Shown: positions 56,201 to 63,236 of the stretch, one piece after another
Layout of the letters: each line of letters starts with the position of its first letter
Position numbering within the stretch: position 1 is the first letter of the stretch
Origin: DASUAS01 sp963720765
Lineage (GTDB): Bacteria > Actinomycetota > Acidimicrobiia > IMCC26256 > DASPTH01
Assembly (NCBI GenBank): GCA_963720765.1
Contig: CAVRGS010000013.1
Coordinates: 372,001-436,000, forward strand
Direction: 5' to 3'
Length of the DNA: 64,000 nucleotides
Made by a program: the position numbers and the translations under genes
Notes under the pieces: model-generated
Told to the model about the DNA's origin: nothing
Databases searched by the model: none
The model's input: the letters and a program-made list of their open reading frames with translations, nothing else

Positions 56201-56826
56201 GCAGCGCGGTCGACGTCGTCGGCGCAGGCGCGCGTCGCCAGGCCGATGCGGGTCCGGAGGAACAGCGCGAGTCCCACGAACGCGAGCGGGACCACGATCA
56301 ACGCGACGACGTCGTTGCCGCCGAAGCGCAGCGGCTCCACCGTGAACGACACGTCGATCGGGGCCGGGAAGCTCTGCGGCGGCAGGTCGACGCCGAACCA
56401 GCCTGGGAGCAGCAGCCCGAGGCCCGCGAGCACTTGTGCGAGCCCGATCGTCGCCACCGACAGGATCAGCCGCGGCGATCGGAAGAACCGACGGACGACG
56501 AGCGCCTCGACGAGCACACCGAGGACGATCGCGGCGGCGAGCCCGGCGACGAACGCCACCAGCCAACTGGTGCCACTCGTCACGACGAGCAGCACCGCCA
56601 GCGACGCGGGCGCGGCGCCGAGGTCACCCTGCGCGAAGTTGAGGATCCGGTGCGCGCGGTACACGAGTGCGAGGCCGAGGGCGAGCAGCGCGCTCAGGCC
56701 TCCGAGCAGCGCGCCCTGTACCACGATGCCTGCCGGCGGCCCCCAGAGGAGCTGCACGACGACGAGGAACGCGACCGCTGCCCCGGCCCCGATGAGCACC
56801 GGACGGAGACGGGTGGATCGCGACAC
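53221..56826 (-). CDS. Four-domain Liv-type ABC transporter (permease-permease-ATPase-ATPase fusion)
   Basis: About 1,201 residues in one open frame. Residues 1-290: LivH-like permease (LGLALVYRAHRILNFAQGDL). Residues 320-640: LivM-like permease (TGWAGEISLGQMAFVAVGAA, SAFGVNPRTTTLQAFAVSGF, VVIGGLGSVPGALLGALFV). Residues 660-890: ATPase with LLGTNGSGKST, LSGGERHMLTLAMAL and VLLVDELSLGLA (LivF-like). Residues 900-1180: ATPase with VIGPNGAGKTT, LSTGTRRIVDLACVL and VLLLDEPAAG (LivG-like). Each part is complete. GTG 56826 is chosen because ATG 56868 would sit in the divergent promoter; TTG 56838 is also possible. Confidence 0.92.
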   Translation of the reverse strand: MSRSTRLRPVLIGAGAAVAFLVVVQLLWGPPAGIVVQGALLGGLSALLALGLALVYRAHRILNFAQGDLGAAPASLAVLLVVTSGTSWLVAFVAGLAAAIVLGVLVEALVVRRFFRSPRLILSVATIGLAQVLAGLGLLLPGWFGVDLPPQSFPAPIDVSFTVEPLRFGGNDVVALIVVPLAFVGLALFLRTRIGLATRACADDVDRAALVGIPVRRVHSIVWAIASILAFLAVFLRAGIVGLSLGTVLGPSLLLPALAAAVIGRMERLPTIAAAAIALGIVEQSVLWGWNEPSDVYPVLFVVVLLAVWLTPAGAGLRARLEPSTWKAVREPRPVPRELARLPEVRTARALLVATVALALALVPVVFTESRTNLAAVAVVYGIIALSLVVLTGWAGEISLGQMAFVAVGAAAGASLTARLGWDLAFGLLGAGVIGAALAMLIGFPVLRRRGLTLAVITLAFGLATTAWLLSPRIFGEGTRFDWLPPSRVERPDLFGVIDVRSEGRYYLLCLVALSLVIVAVVGIRRSRTGRALVAIRENERAASAFGVNPRTTTLQAFAVSGFLAAFAGALFVHQQNGLQLDSYGAGESLVVFTMVVIGGLGSVPGALLGALFVRGVTWWLPVEWQILATGAGMLVVLLVFRGGFGAALADTRDALLRRVARRRAIAVPALAGTVAPPTADGPVADRVRPSDARLQVRGLRAEHDGVPVLDGIDLDARAGEIVALLGTNGSGKSTLLDTIAGVHAPSRGHVTIDGVDTTRMRADQLAGRGLAEAPADHGVFPTLTVRENLRLAGWRVRDRGASRAALADALALFPRLDERAAQRAGDLSGGERHMLTLAMALAASPRVLLVDELSLGLASDATRRVQERLRALRADGVAIVVVEQSIDRAIALADHAVFLDGGTVRYNGDPGGLLERPDLVRATFLGAAAAVTSTRVRAAADARDVPPALELRDVHVRFGGVDALGGVSLSVARGEIVGVIGPNGAGKTTLFDTVSGFTPLDAGTIELRPDRDQPARDVSRLAPHARAALGLGRSFQDGRLFPALTVRETVAVACERSVRVRNPIAAALHLPAVGRSEDAVSTKVDELVERLHLGPYADRFGHELSTGTRRIVDLACVLAHEPAVLLLDEPAAGVAQREAEALGPLLTEIRDSLDAAVLVIEHDLGVLGDVADRIVALDRGRVVASGPPEVVLADPAVTGG

Positions 56827-56867
56827 GACCGAGGCCAAGGTGATCAAGTATGCGCGCGTCGGGCCCA

Positions 56868-56873
56868 TACATT
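56868..56873 (+). promoter_or_regulatory. -10 box for leaderless 56881 gene
   Basis: TACATT, seven bases before ATG 56881. Confidence 0.55.
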
Positions 56874-56880
56874 GCGGGTG

Positions 56881-57594
56881 ATGCGCTCTGGACTCCTCCG
56901 GTCGACGCGCGCGCTCGTGGTCGCGCTCGTCCTCAGCGCGCTCGGGACGACCGTCGCGGCCGCGGCGGCGCAGCCGGGTGACACCGCGATCGCCCGCACC
57001 GGAGTCTTCGTCGCGTCCGATGTTCCCGCCGGTTTCACCAGCGAGCCCGCGACCGCCACGTCGCACAGCGACAACATCGTCCTGGCCGAGGGCGTCGCCG
57101 GATGTGGGCCGTACATCAAGTTGCAGAAGGCCGTCGCGCCACTGCCGCAGGCCGAGTCGCGGCGCTTCGGTGACCAGTCGCGGAGCATCGGCAACGAGGT
57201 CGACGTGTTCCCGACCGAGAAGGCCGCGCGTTCGGCGATGGTGCTGTACAGCAAGTCGAGCATCGTCGGTTGTCTGGAGAACCTCTTCGAGAAGCGGGCC
57301 CGCCAGGATCCCGACCTGCGCGGCTCGCTCGACGACGTGGTCGTGGACATCGCGCGGCAGGACATCGCCGATCTCGGCGACGACAGCGTCGTCTACGAAG
57401 GAAGCACCGTGTTGACCGGCACCGACGGCACTTCCCGGCAGATCGGGATCGGGACCGCCGCGGTGCGCGTGGGCCGCACGTTCGACGTCGTGACCTACAC
57501 CACCTCCGGCGCTTCGCTCACCGAGGTGCTGACCCCGGCAATCGACGCGTCGGTCTCACGGCTCCGCAGCGCGATCGCCCGGAGTGGTTCGTGA
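56881..57594 (+). CDS. Exported hypothetical protein, paralogue A
   Basis: 237 residues with signal peptide ALVVALVLSALGTTVAAAAA. Mature domain opens IARTGVFVASDVPAGFTSEP and has VDVFPTEKAARSAMVLYSKS, SIVGCLENLF and VVTYTTSGASLTEVLTPAID. Two conserved cysteines (GCGPY and VGCLENL) could pair. The next gene encodes a relative. Fold resembles actinobacterial sensor-type extracellular domains (PknH-like), by impression only. Confidence 0.72.
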   Translation: MRSGLLRSTRALVVALVLSALGTTVAAAAAQPGDTAIARTGVFVASDVPAGFTSEPATATSHSDNIVLAEGVAGCGPYIKLQKAVAPLPQAESRRFGDQSRSIGNEVDVFPTEKAARSAMVLYSKSSIVGCLENLFEKRARQDPDLRGSLDDVVVDIARQDIADLGDDSVVYEGSTVLTGTDGTSRQIGIGTAAVRVGRTFDVVTYTTSGASLTEVLTPAIDASVSRLRSAIARSGS

Positions 57595-58307
57595 TCCGTC
57601 GTCCAGTGGTTGCCGCGCTCGGCGCCGTGCTCGTTGGCGTCGGCCTCCTCGGCGCACTCGCGCTTCCGGGCGCGGCGGCCTCGGCGTCGGACCAGGAGCT
57701 CGCGACGACGGGCGTGCTCGTCCCCTCCGACTTCCCTGCGGGCTGGACGTCGAGCACGCGCGGTCAGACCTCCGACAAGGCGATCGACGCCGCCGCGGCG
57801 AAGGTCGCGGCGTGCGAGCCGTTTCTCGCGTTCAGCAAGGCGAACAAGAAGAACCCCCGCGCGAAGTCACCGAACTTCGACCACCTGCAGTCGAACGTCA
57901 CCAACTCGGTGAGCGTCTACCCGTCGGCGGCGAAGGCGAAAGCTGCGATGCACACCTTCGCCGATCCACGTCTGCCCGACTGCCTCGACGCGCTGTTCCG
58001 TTCGGTGTTCACGAAGCAGCTGAAGAAGAACTCGAGCGTCGCCGACCAGATCGCTTCGGTCGACACGTCGATCACGCCGGTCTCCGACGTCCGCATCGGT
58101 GACCAGGCGGTCGCCTACCAGGGCGCGGTCGACGTCGAGTTGCAGGACGGGTCCCACCAGTCGATCGGTCTCGGGCTCGTCTCGGCGCGGGTCGGCAAGG
58201 CCGTCGCCGGCTACTCGTGGACCTCCGACATCGACATCTCGGCCGCACTGCAGCCCGCGATCGTGCAGTCGGTCACGCGGCTGCAGCACTCACAGCCAGG
58301 CGGGTGA
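57591..58307 (+). CDS. Exported hypothetical protein, paralogue B
   Basis: 238 residues, signal peptide ALGAVLVGVGLLGALALPGA. Shares with the previous gene the opening ATTGVLVPSDFPAGWTSS, VSVYPSAAKAKAAMHTFADP, LPDCLDALFRSVF and a C-terminal VGKAVAGYSWTSDIDISAAL. GTG 57591 overlaps the upstream TGA (GTGA). The pair is a tandem duplication that has diverged. Confidence 0.72.
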   Translation: MIRRPVVAALGAVLVGVGLLGALALPGAAASASDQELATTGVLVPSDFPAGWTSSTRGQTSDKAIDAAAAKVAACEPFLAFSKANKKNPRAKSPNFDHLQSNVTNSVSVYPSAAKAKAAMHTFADPRLPDCLDALFRSVFTKQLKKNSSVADQIASVDTSITPVSDVRIGDQAVAYQGAVDVELQDGSHQSIGLGLVSARVGKAVAGYSWTSDIDISAALQPAIVQSVTRLQHSQPGG

Positions 58308-58325
58308 CGCGCTTCCGTTGCCCGC

Positions 58326-59109
58326 TCACGCCGTGCGCGCCGGACTCCACACCCACCCTTCGTTGCGGGCGGTGTCGTCGAGTGTCGGGAGCGAGCGCAA
58401 CGCCGATTCGTGGTGCGACATGACCACGGCGGAGATCGCGGCGTCGAACGCATCTTCGCTGTCGGCGGCGGAATCGCGCCACGGGGTGGGGAGTTCGGGG
58501 AGGTGGTGGTCGAGGTACGCGGCGCGTGCCGTCGCGCTCGACTTCACGACCGGGCCGGTGAGTGCGCGCGGCCAGATCTCGACCGCGACGGGCGTCCGGG
58601 CCGGCGCGTCGAACGGCCAGATCGCGTACCCGGCGTCCTGCAGGCGAGCGAGCGCGGGGAACCCGCGCAGCGAGCCGGTGCCCACACTGCCGGCGCCGCC
58701 GATCTGGAACGACGACTTCGGCCGGATCCCGCCGACCGCGGCCATGTCCTCCTCGGTGCGTCGGAGGTGCGAGGGCAGGTCCGGACGAGATCGACCGGGT
58801 CGACCCCAGAACGGAGGTTCGCAGTCGCGGAGCCACGCTTCGCCGTCGGTCACGGCCGCGTCCCAGAGCGCCCGCGCGTTCACGTAGCCACGGTCGCGCG
58901 AGGAACCACCCGGGCAACGAGAACGAGAAGTCGAAGCCCACGACCACTCCCGGCGTCTCGGTGGCCCGGTCGACGAGCTCGTCGATCACCTGCTCGCGCG
59001 TCCGCCCCGCAATGAGGCGGAGCAGTTCCCCGTCGTGCGCCTCCGCGGTCCAGAGGTGCCGCCGTTCGCCGCGGGCTCGCCCCGACCAGTCGACCGCGAC
59101 GACGCTCAC
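58326..59109 (-). CDS. DUF429 family protein, frameshifted
   Basis: N-terminus VVAVDWSGRARGERRHLWTA (RNase H-like strand with Asp), TPGVVVGFDFSFSLPGWFLA; a one-base shift at about 58890 restores GYVNARALWDAAVTDGEAWL, then SSFQIGGAGSVGTGSLRGFP and EIWPRALTGPVVKS, ending with SEDAFDAAISAVVMSHHESA. Reassembled length about 260 residues. Family function unknown; the Asp-rich RNase H-like core suggests a nuclease or nucleotide-binding fold. Follows the pirin gene by 19 bp. Confidence 0.8.
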
Positions 59110-59128
59110 CGTCCCGCCGCCGGCACCG

Positions 59129-59830
59129 CTACGTCGTGGCCCAGATGAGCACCTCGGCGCCGTCGGGACCCGCGGTGACCGTGGGCGAGCCGGCGTGGGT
59201 GAGGCGGGCCGCGTCGCCGGTCGCGAGGGGAGCGCCGTCGAGGGTGGCGGCGCCCACGGCGACGAACACGTGCACGTGCCTCGCGTCGGGGACGACGACC
59301 GACTCGTCGGCGTGCAGGCGACCGACCGAGAGCGCGGCGTCGCGCTGGTGGATCGAGACCGCCCCGTCATGGCCCTGCCCCGACGCCACGACGACCAGGC
59401 CACCCTCCGACAAGGCGTCGTTGAGGTCGCGCTGCTCGTAGCCGGGCTCGATGCCGTCGGTGTCGGGCAAGACCCACATCTGCACGAGATGGACGTCGGC
59501 GGTCGCGCTGGCGTTCATCTCCGAGTGCCGGATGCCGTGGCCTGCGCTCATCCGCTGCGCGAGCCCGGGGTAGATGATCCCGTCGGTGCCCGTGCTGTCG
59601 CGGTGGGCGAGCTCGCCGCGCAGCACCCAGGTGACGATCTCCATGTTCTGGTGACCATGGGTGCCGAAGCCACCGCCACCGCGGACGACGTCGTCGTTGT
59701 TGACGATCAGGAGCCCGTGGCCGGTGTTGCGAGGGTCGTGGTGGGGCCCGAAGCTGAAGCTGTGCCACGAATCGAGCCAATCGAGCTCGGTGTGGAAGCG
59801 GCTCCCGGCGGTGCGGACGTCGATGGTCAT
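59129..59830 (-). CDS. Pirin family bicupin protein
   Basis: 233 residues. First cupin has SFGPHHDPRNTGHGLLIVNN and FGTHGHQNMEIVTWVLRGEL with metal-ligand histidines, and AGHGIRHSEMNAS supplies the fourth ligand. Members bind Fe or act as quercetinases; this is the YhhW-like short form. ATG 59830 lies six bases after CATACT. Confidence 0.93.
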   Translation of the reverse strand: MTIDVRTAGSRFHTELDWLDSWHSFSFGPHHDPRNTGHGLLIVNNDDVVRGGGGFGTHGHQNMEIVTWVLRGELAHRDSTGTDGIIYPGLAQRMSAGHGIRHSEMNASATADVHLVQMWVLPDTDGIEPGYEQRDLNDALSEGGLVVVASGQGHDGAVSIHQRDAALSVGRLHADESVVVPDARHVHVFVAVGAATLDGAPLATGDAARLTHAGSPTVTAGPDGAEVLIWATT

Positions 59831-59836
59831 CGCTGC

Positions 59837-59842
59837 AGTATG
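59837..59842 (-). promoter_or_regulatory. Possible -10 box for pirin gene
   Basis: CATACT on the minus strand, six bases before ATG 59830; first base differs from the TAnnnT rule. Confidence 0.35.
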
Positions 59843-59872
59843 TCCGCGTCCCGTCACCGGTTTCGGGGTCCC

Positions 59873-59878
59873 TAGACT
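59873..59878 (+). promoter_or_regulatory. -10 box for leaderless phosphatase gene
   Basis: TAGACT, seven bases before ATG 59886. Confidence 0.6.
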
Positions 59879-59885
59879 CCGCCCG

Positions 59886-60401
59886 ATGCCCCACCTGGTC
59901 ACGTTGTGCACCGGCAACGCGGCGCGGTCGGTGATGGCCGGCGCGATCCTCGCCGAGCACGTTCCCGCCATCGTCGTGGCCACCCGGGGCACCCATGTGA
60001 TCGAGGGCATGCCGATGAGCTGGCGCACCCGCGACGCCATCGTCGCCCTGGGCGTGTCGGCGGACGGCCATCGGAGTCGCCAGCTCGACGCCGCCGACCT
60101 CAGGACCGCCGACCTCGTGCTCGCGATGGCGCGTGAGCACGTCCAGTACGTCCGGCGTCGCCACCCGGAGGCGGCGCCGCGCACCGGCACCCTCAAGCGC
60201 CTCGCCCGCGATCTGCCGTCGGCTTCGGGCACGCTCGCCGAGCGGGTCGCGTCCCTGCACCTGGCCGAGGTCGAGCTCGAGCCGTGGGAGGACGTCGACG
60301 ACCCCGCCGGCGGCACGCCCGAGGTCTTCCACGAGTGTGCGGTCGAGATCCACCGGCTCCTCACCGTCCTGCGCCCGGTCTGGGAGGGCGTCGCCGCGTG
60401 A
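59886..60401 (+). CDS. Low-molecular-weight protein-tyrosine-phosphatase-like protein
   Basis: 171 residues. The N-terminal loop VTLCTGNAARSVMAGAIL is the CX5R phosphate loop (C-T-G-N-A-A-R-S), followed by HRSRQLDAADLRTADLVLAM. The C-terminal aspartate motif appears as EPWEDVDDPAGG, close to the D-P general-acid region. Dephosphorylates Tyr or reduces arsenate. GTGA overlap with the SBP gene. Confidence 0.88.
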   Translation: MPHLVTLCTGNAARSVMAGAILAEHVPAIVVATRGTHVIEGMPMSWRTRDAIVALGVSADGHRSRQLDAADLRTADLVLAMAREHVQYVRRRHPEAAPRTGTLKRLARDLPSASGTLAERVASLHLAEVELEPWEDVDDPAGGTPEVFHECAVEIHRLLTVLRPVWEGVAA

Positions 60402-61630
60402 GGCGTCTCGTCGTCGTCATCCTCGCGCTCGGCCTCGTGGCGGCGGCGCTGAGCACCGCCGCCGCGCAGACCGCCACCACGAATGCCGCGTCCACGACGA
60501 CGGCCCCGGCCGCCACCCGCGGGGTCACGGACACGTCGATCAAGGTCGGTGGGCTCGGCTACTCGTTCGTCTACGGCGGTGCCGACATCGGCGCCAAGGC
60601 GCGCTTCCAGCGGGCCAACGACTCGGGCGGCGTCAACGGCCGCACGATCGACTACCTGGGCTTCACCGACGACGGCGCCGACCCGACCGCCGGCACCGCC
60701 GCGGCCACGAAGCTGGTGGAGCAGGACGGCGTGTTCGCGGTCGTGCCCACGGTGACTCCCGATCTCGCGGCGGCGTCGTACCTCGTCGGCCAGGAGGTGC
60801 CGTACTTCGGGTGGGCGCTGTCATCGAACTTCTGCGGCAACCCGTACGGGTTCGGGTTCACCGGGTGCCCGGTGCCGAGGAACGCCACGAGCAACGCGTG
60901 GCCGTTGGTGGTCGGCAAGGTCTTCCCGAAGGGCGCCAGCGGTCGCACGATCGCGATCGTCGCCGAGAACACCCCGTCGGGGCAGTACGACGTCGGTGCG
61001 CTGAGTGCCGCGGCGAAGAGCGTGAAGTTCGCGGTGTCGTACGCGAAGACCTCCCTGACCGCGCCGGCGACGCCCGACTACAACGCAGTCGCCAAAGAGG
61101 TGCTCGCGAGCAAGAACGGCGCGAGTCCGGACGCGGTGTTCGTGCTCGGCGGTCCGTCGAACGTGCTCGGCATGCAGCAGGCGCTCGCCGCCAGCGGCTA
61201 CCTCGGTGTCTTCACCAACCAGATCGAGTACTCGCCGCTCCTGGTCGCGCCCGCAGTCGGTGCGTTCGTGTACACGCAGACCGCACCTACGGAGACGGTG
61301 ACCGGCAACGCGGCGATGCAGCAACTGGTGAAGGACGTGCAGCAGGTCGCACCCGACCAGCCGATCGACCAGTCGGTGCTCGCCGGCTACTGGTCGGCCG
61401 ACCTCTTCCTGGCCGCCGTGCAGCAGGCGGGCAAGAACCTCACCACGGCCTCGCTCGAGAAGGCGGCCAACCGGAAGTTCACGTACGACGTCGCCGACAC
61501 CGTGGGCCCCACGACGTTCCCGGCCGCCCATTCGCTGCCGACGCCGTGTGGCGCGCTCGTCTCGAGCAGCGGCACCGCGTACGCGGTGAAGGTGCCGTAC
61601 ACGTGCGGGCGCGTCGTCCCGATCAAGTAG
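60398..61630 (+). CDS. Branched-chain amino-acid-type ABC substrate-binding protein
   Basis: 410 residues with signal peptide VVVILALGLVAAALSTAAAQ. Type I periplasmic fold: IKVGGLGYSFVYGGADIGAK, ARFQRANDSGGVNGRTIDYL, VEQDGVFAVVPTVTPDL and CPVPRNATSNAWPLVVGKV. GTG 60398 overlaps the phosphatase TGA. No permease genes adjoin on this strand; it may feed the fused Liv transporter. C-terminus GRVVPIK. Confidence 0.88.
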   Translation: MRRLVVVILALGLVAAALSTAAAQTATTNAASTTTAPAATRGVTDTSIKVGGLGYSFVYGGADIGAKARFQRANDSGGVNGRTIDYLGFTDDGADPTAGTAAATKLVEQDGVFAVVPTVTPDLAAASYLVGQEVPYFGWALSSNFCGNPYGFGFTGCPVPRNATSNAWPLVVGKVFPKGASGRTIAIVAENTPSGQYDVGALSAAAKSVKFAVSYAKTSLTAPATPDYNAVAKEVLASKNGASPDAVFVLGGPSNVLGMQQALAASGYLGVFTNQIEYSPLLVAPAVGAFVYTQTAPTETVTGNAAMQQLVKDVQQVAPDQPIDQSVLAGYWSADLFLAAVQQAGKNLTTASLEKAANRKFTYDVADTVGPTTFPAAHSLPTPCGALVSSSGTAYAVKVPYTCGRVVPIK

Positions 61631-61634
61631 GCCC

Positions 61635-62876
61635 GTGCGACTCCGAAACCGCGCGCTCGTCGCGCTCGCCGCGCTCGTCGCCACCGCGATGACGACCGCC
61701 GTCGCGCCGGGCGCGGGTGCGGCGACGCCGCCGCAGATCGGCGTCACCCGCACGACCGTCACCGTCGGCGGCCTCGTGGGTGGCGAGCCCGCGTCGAGTG
61801 GCGCCGAGATCGGCGCCCAGGCGCGCATCGCCCGTGCCAACCGGCGCGGGGGCGTGGCCGGCCGCACCGTCGAGTACGCCGGCAACGCCGCCGACGCCGC
61901 CGTCGCGGCGGCGACCGTCTTCGCGGTGGTGCCTGCGGTGAGCGACGCGCTCGACACCACCGCACTGGCGGGGGCGTCGGCACCGTTCGTGGGTGCGGCG
62001 TCGACCGCCGCGTGGGATGGCAACCGCTTCGGGTTCGGCTTCGTGGGCGCGCAGGCCGCAGTGCAGACGAAGGTGGTGAGCCCGGCGTGGGGTGCGCGGC
62101 TGCGGTCGCTGCTCGGGACGGCGCAGGGCTCGACCGTGACCCTCGCGGTCGACGACGGCGACCTCGGCGCCGCGCGTGCCGCCCAGGCCGACGCGTCGCT
62201 GCGCGCCGCCGGGTTCCGCGTGGGGGCGACGGTCACCGTGCCGGCGCCGCCGGCACCGTTGCCGGATCTCGCGCCGCTCGCGGGTCAGCTGGCCACCGGT
62301 GCGCCCGCGGTCGTGCTGCTCCTCACGTCCGCCGCGGCCACCTCCGGGATGGCGCGGGTGCTCGCGGCCATCGGCTTCACGGGCACGGTCGCGGCCGACG
62401 CCTCGATGTACCAACCGACGACCCCCGCCGTCGCCAACGGCCTCACGGTCCTGGTGCCCTACGCGCCACTCGAGCAGTCGACGGCGGACAATCGCCGCCT
62501 CGCGGCGGACGTCGAGGCGTTCGCGCCGGGCACGCAGCTCACCGCCGGCATCGTTGCGGGGTACTGGTCGGCCGACCTGTTCCTCCGGATCCTCGCGAAG
62601 ACCGGCAAGCGCCTCACGTGCGCACGGTTCCTCGCGGTGGCCCAGCGCTTCCAGTACGAGGTGCCGTCGACCATCGGTACGTCGCGTTGGCCCGCCGCAC
62701 ACGCCCAGGGCGTCCCCTGCGGCGCGCTCGTGCAGAGCGACGGGTCGCGGTACGTGGTGGCCGAACCTTATGCGTGCGGCAAGCCCATCGTCGTCAAGAC
62801 GCCGCAGCGGGTCACGACGACGACCGCCCCCACGACGACCGCCCCCACGACGACCGCCCCACCGACCACGCGCTGA
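61635..62876 (+). CDS. Second Liv-type substrate-binding protein (paralogue of 60398)
   Basis: 413 residues with signal peptide ALVALAALVATAMTTAVAPG. Opens TVTVGGLVGGEPASSGAEIG and ends with CGALVQSDGSRYVVAEPYAC GKPIVVK matching the upstream protein's CGALVSSSG and PYTCGRVVPIK, so the two are tandem paralogues. The extreme C-terminus is three TTTAP repeats, a wall-anchoring or linker-like tail. Starts at GTG 61635, 5 bp after the previous stop. Confidence 0.85.
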   Translation: MRLRNRALVALAALVATAMTTAVAPGAGAATPPQIGVTRTTVTVGGLVGGEPASSGAEIGAQARIARANRRGGVAGRTVEYAGNAADAAVAAATVFAVVPAVSDALDTTALAGASAPFVGAASTAAWDGNRFGFGFVGAQAAVQTKVVSPAWGARLRSLLGTAQGSTVTLAVDDGDLGAARAAQADASLRAAGFRVGATVTVPAPPAPLPDLAPLAGQLATGAPAVVLLLTSAAATSGMARVLAAIGFTGTVAADASMYQPTTPAVANGLTVLVPYAPLEQSTADNRRLAADVEAFAPGTQLTAGIVAGYWSADLFLRILAKTGKRLTCARFLAVAQRFQYEVPSTIGTSRWPAAHAQGVPCGALVQSDGSRYVVAEPYACGKPIVVKTPQRVTTTTAPTTTAPTTTAPPTTR

Positions 62877-62885
62877 GGGAGCGCG
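62869..62885. terminator. Hairpin between convergent genes
   Basis: CGCGCT, loop GAGGG, AGCGCG; covers the stop of the SBP gene and precedes the dodecin stop. Confidence 0.4.
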
Positions 62886-62891
62886 GGCGAC

Positions 62892-63104
62892 TCAGTCGCC
62901 GTCTTCGAGGCGGAAGCCGACCTTCATCGTCACCTGGAACCACGCGATGTCGCCCTCGTTCATCGCGCCGCGGATGTCGGTGACCTCGAACCAATCGAGG
63001 TTGCGCAACGTCTTCGACGCGCGGCCGATGCCGCTGCGAATCGCGGCGTCGATGCCGTCCGGTGACGACCCGACGATCTCGGTGATCTTGTACGTGTGGT
63101 CCAT
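62892..63104 (-). CDS. Dodecin
   Basis: 70 residues, flavin-binding dodecamer subunit. Sequence DHTYKITEIVGSSPDGIDAA, LDWFEVTDIRG and WFQVTMKVGFRLEDG match dodecins, with the Trp that stacks on the flavin. ATG 63104 has AGGAGG upstream. Stores or buffers FMN/FAD or CoA. Confidence 0.95.
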   Translation of the reverse strand: MDHTYKITEIVGSSPDGIDAAIRSGIGRASKTLRNLDWFEVTDIRGAMNEGDIAWFQVTMKVGFRLEDGD

Positions 63105-63138
63105 CGGGATCCTCCTGGGGCGAGGGTGAGCGTGCACG

Positions 63139-63225
63139 AGCGAGGGGTGAACGGGGACGGGGCGAGCGGAGCGAGCGAGGGGTGAACGGGGACGGAGCGA
63201 GCGGAGCGAGCGAGGGGTGAACGGT
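63139..63225. repeat. 35-bp tandem repeat, two and a half copies
   Basis: Copies at 63139-63173 and 63174-63208 differ at one base; a partial third runs to 63225 where it meets the -10 box of the epoxide hydrolase. Unit begins AGCGAGGGGTGAACGGGGAC and contains the internal repeat GAGCGAGCGGAGCGAGCGAG. Confidence 0.9.
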
Positions 63226-63230
63226 AGCGT
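63225..63230 (+). promoter_or_regulatory. -10 box for leaderless epoxide hydrolase gene
   Basis: TAGCGT, six bases before ATG 63237. Confidence 0.55.
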
Positions 63231-63236
63231 CGGCCC

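Noticed and set aside
53221..56868. Liv fusion starting at ATG 56868
   Set aside because: That ATG overlaps the -10 box of the divergent gene at 56881; starts at 56838 or 56826 are more plausible, though not proven.
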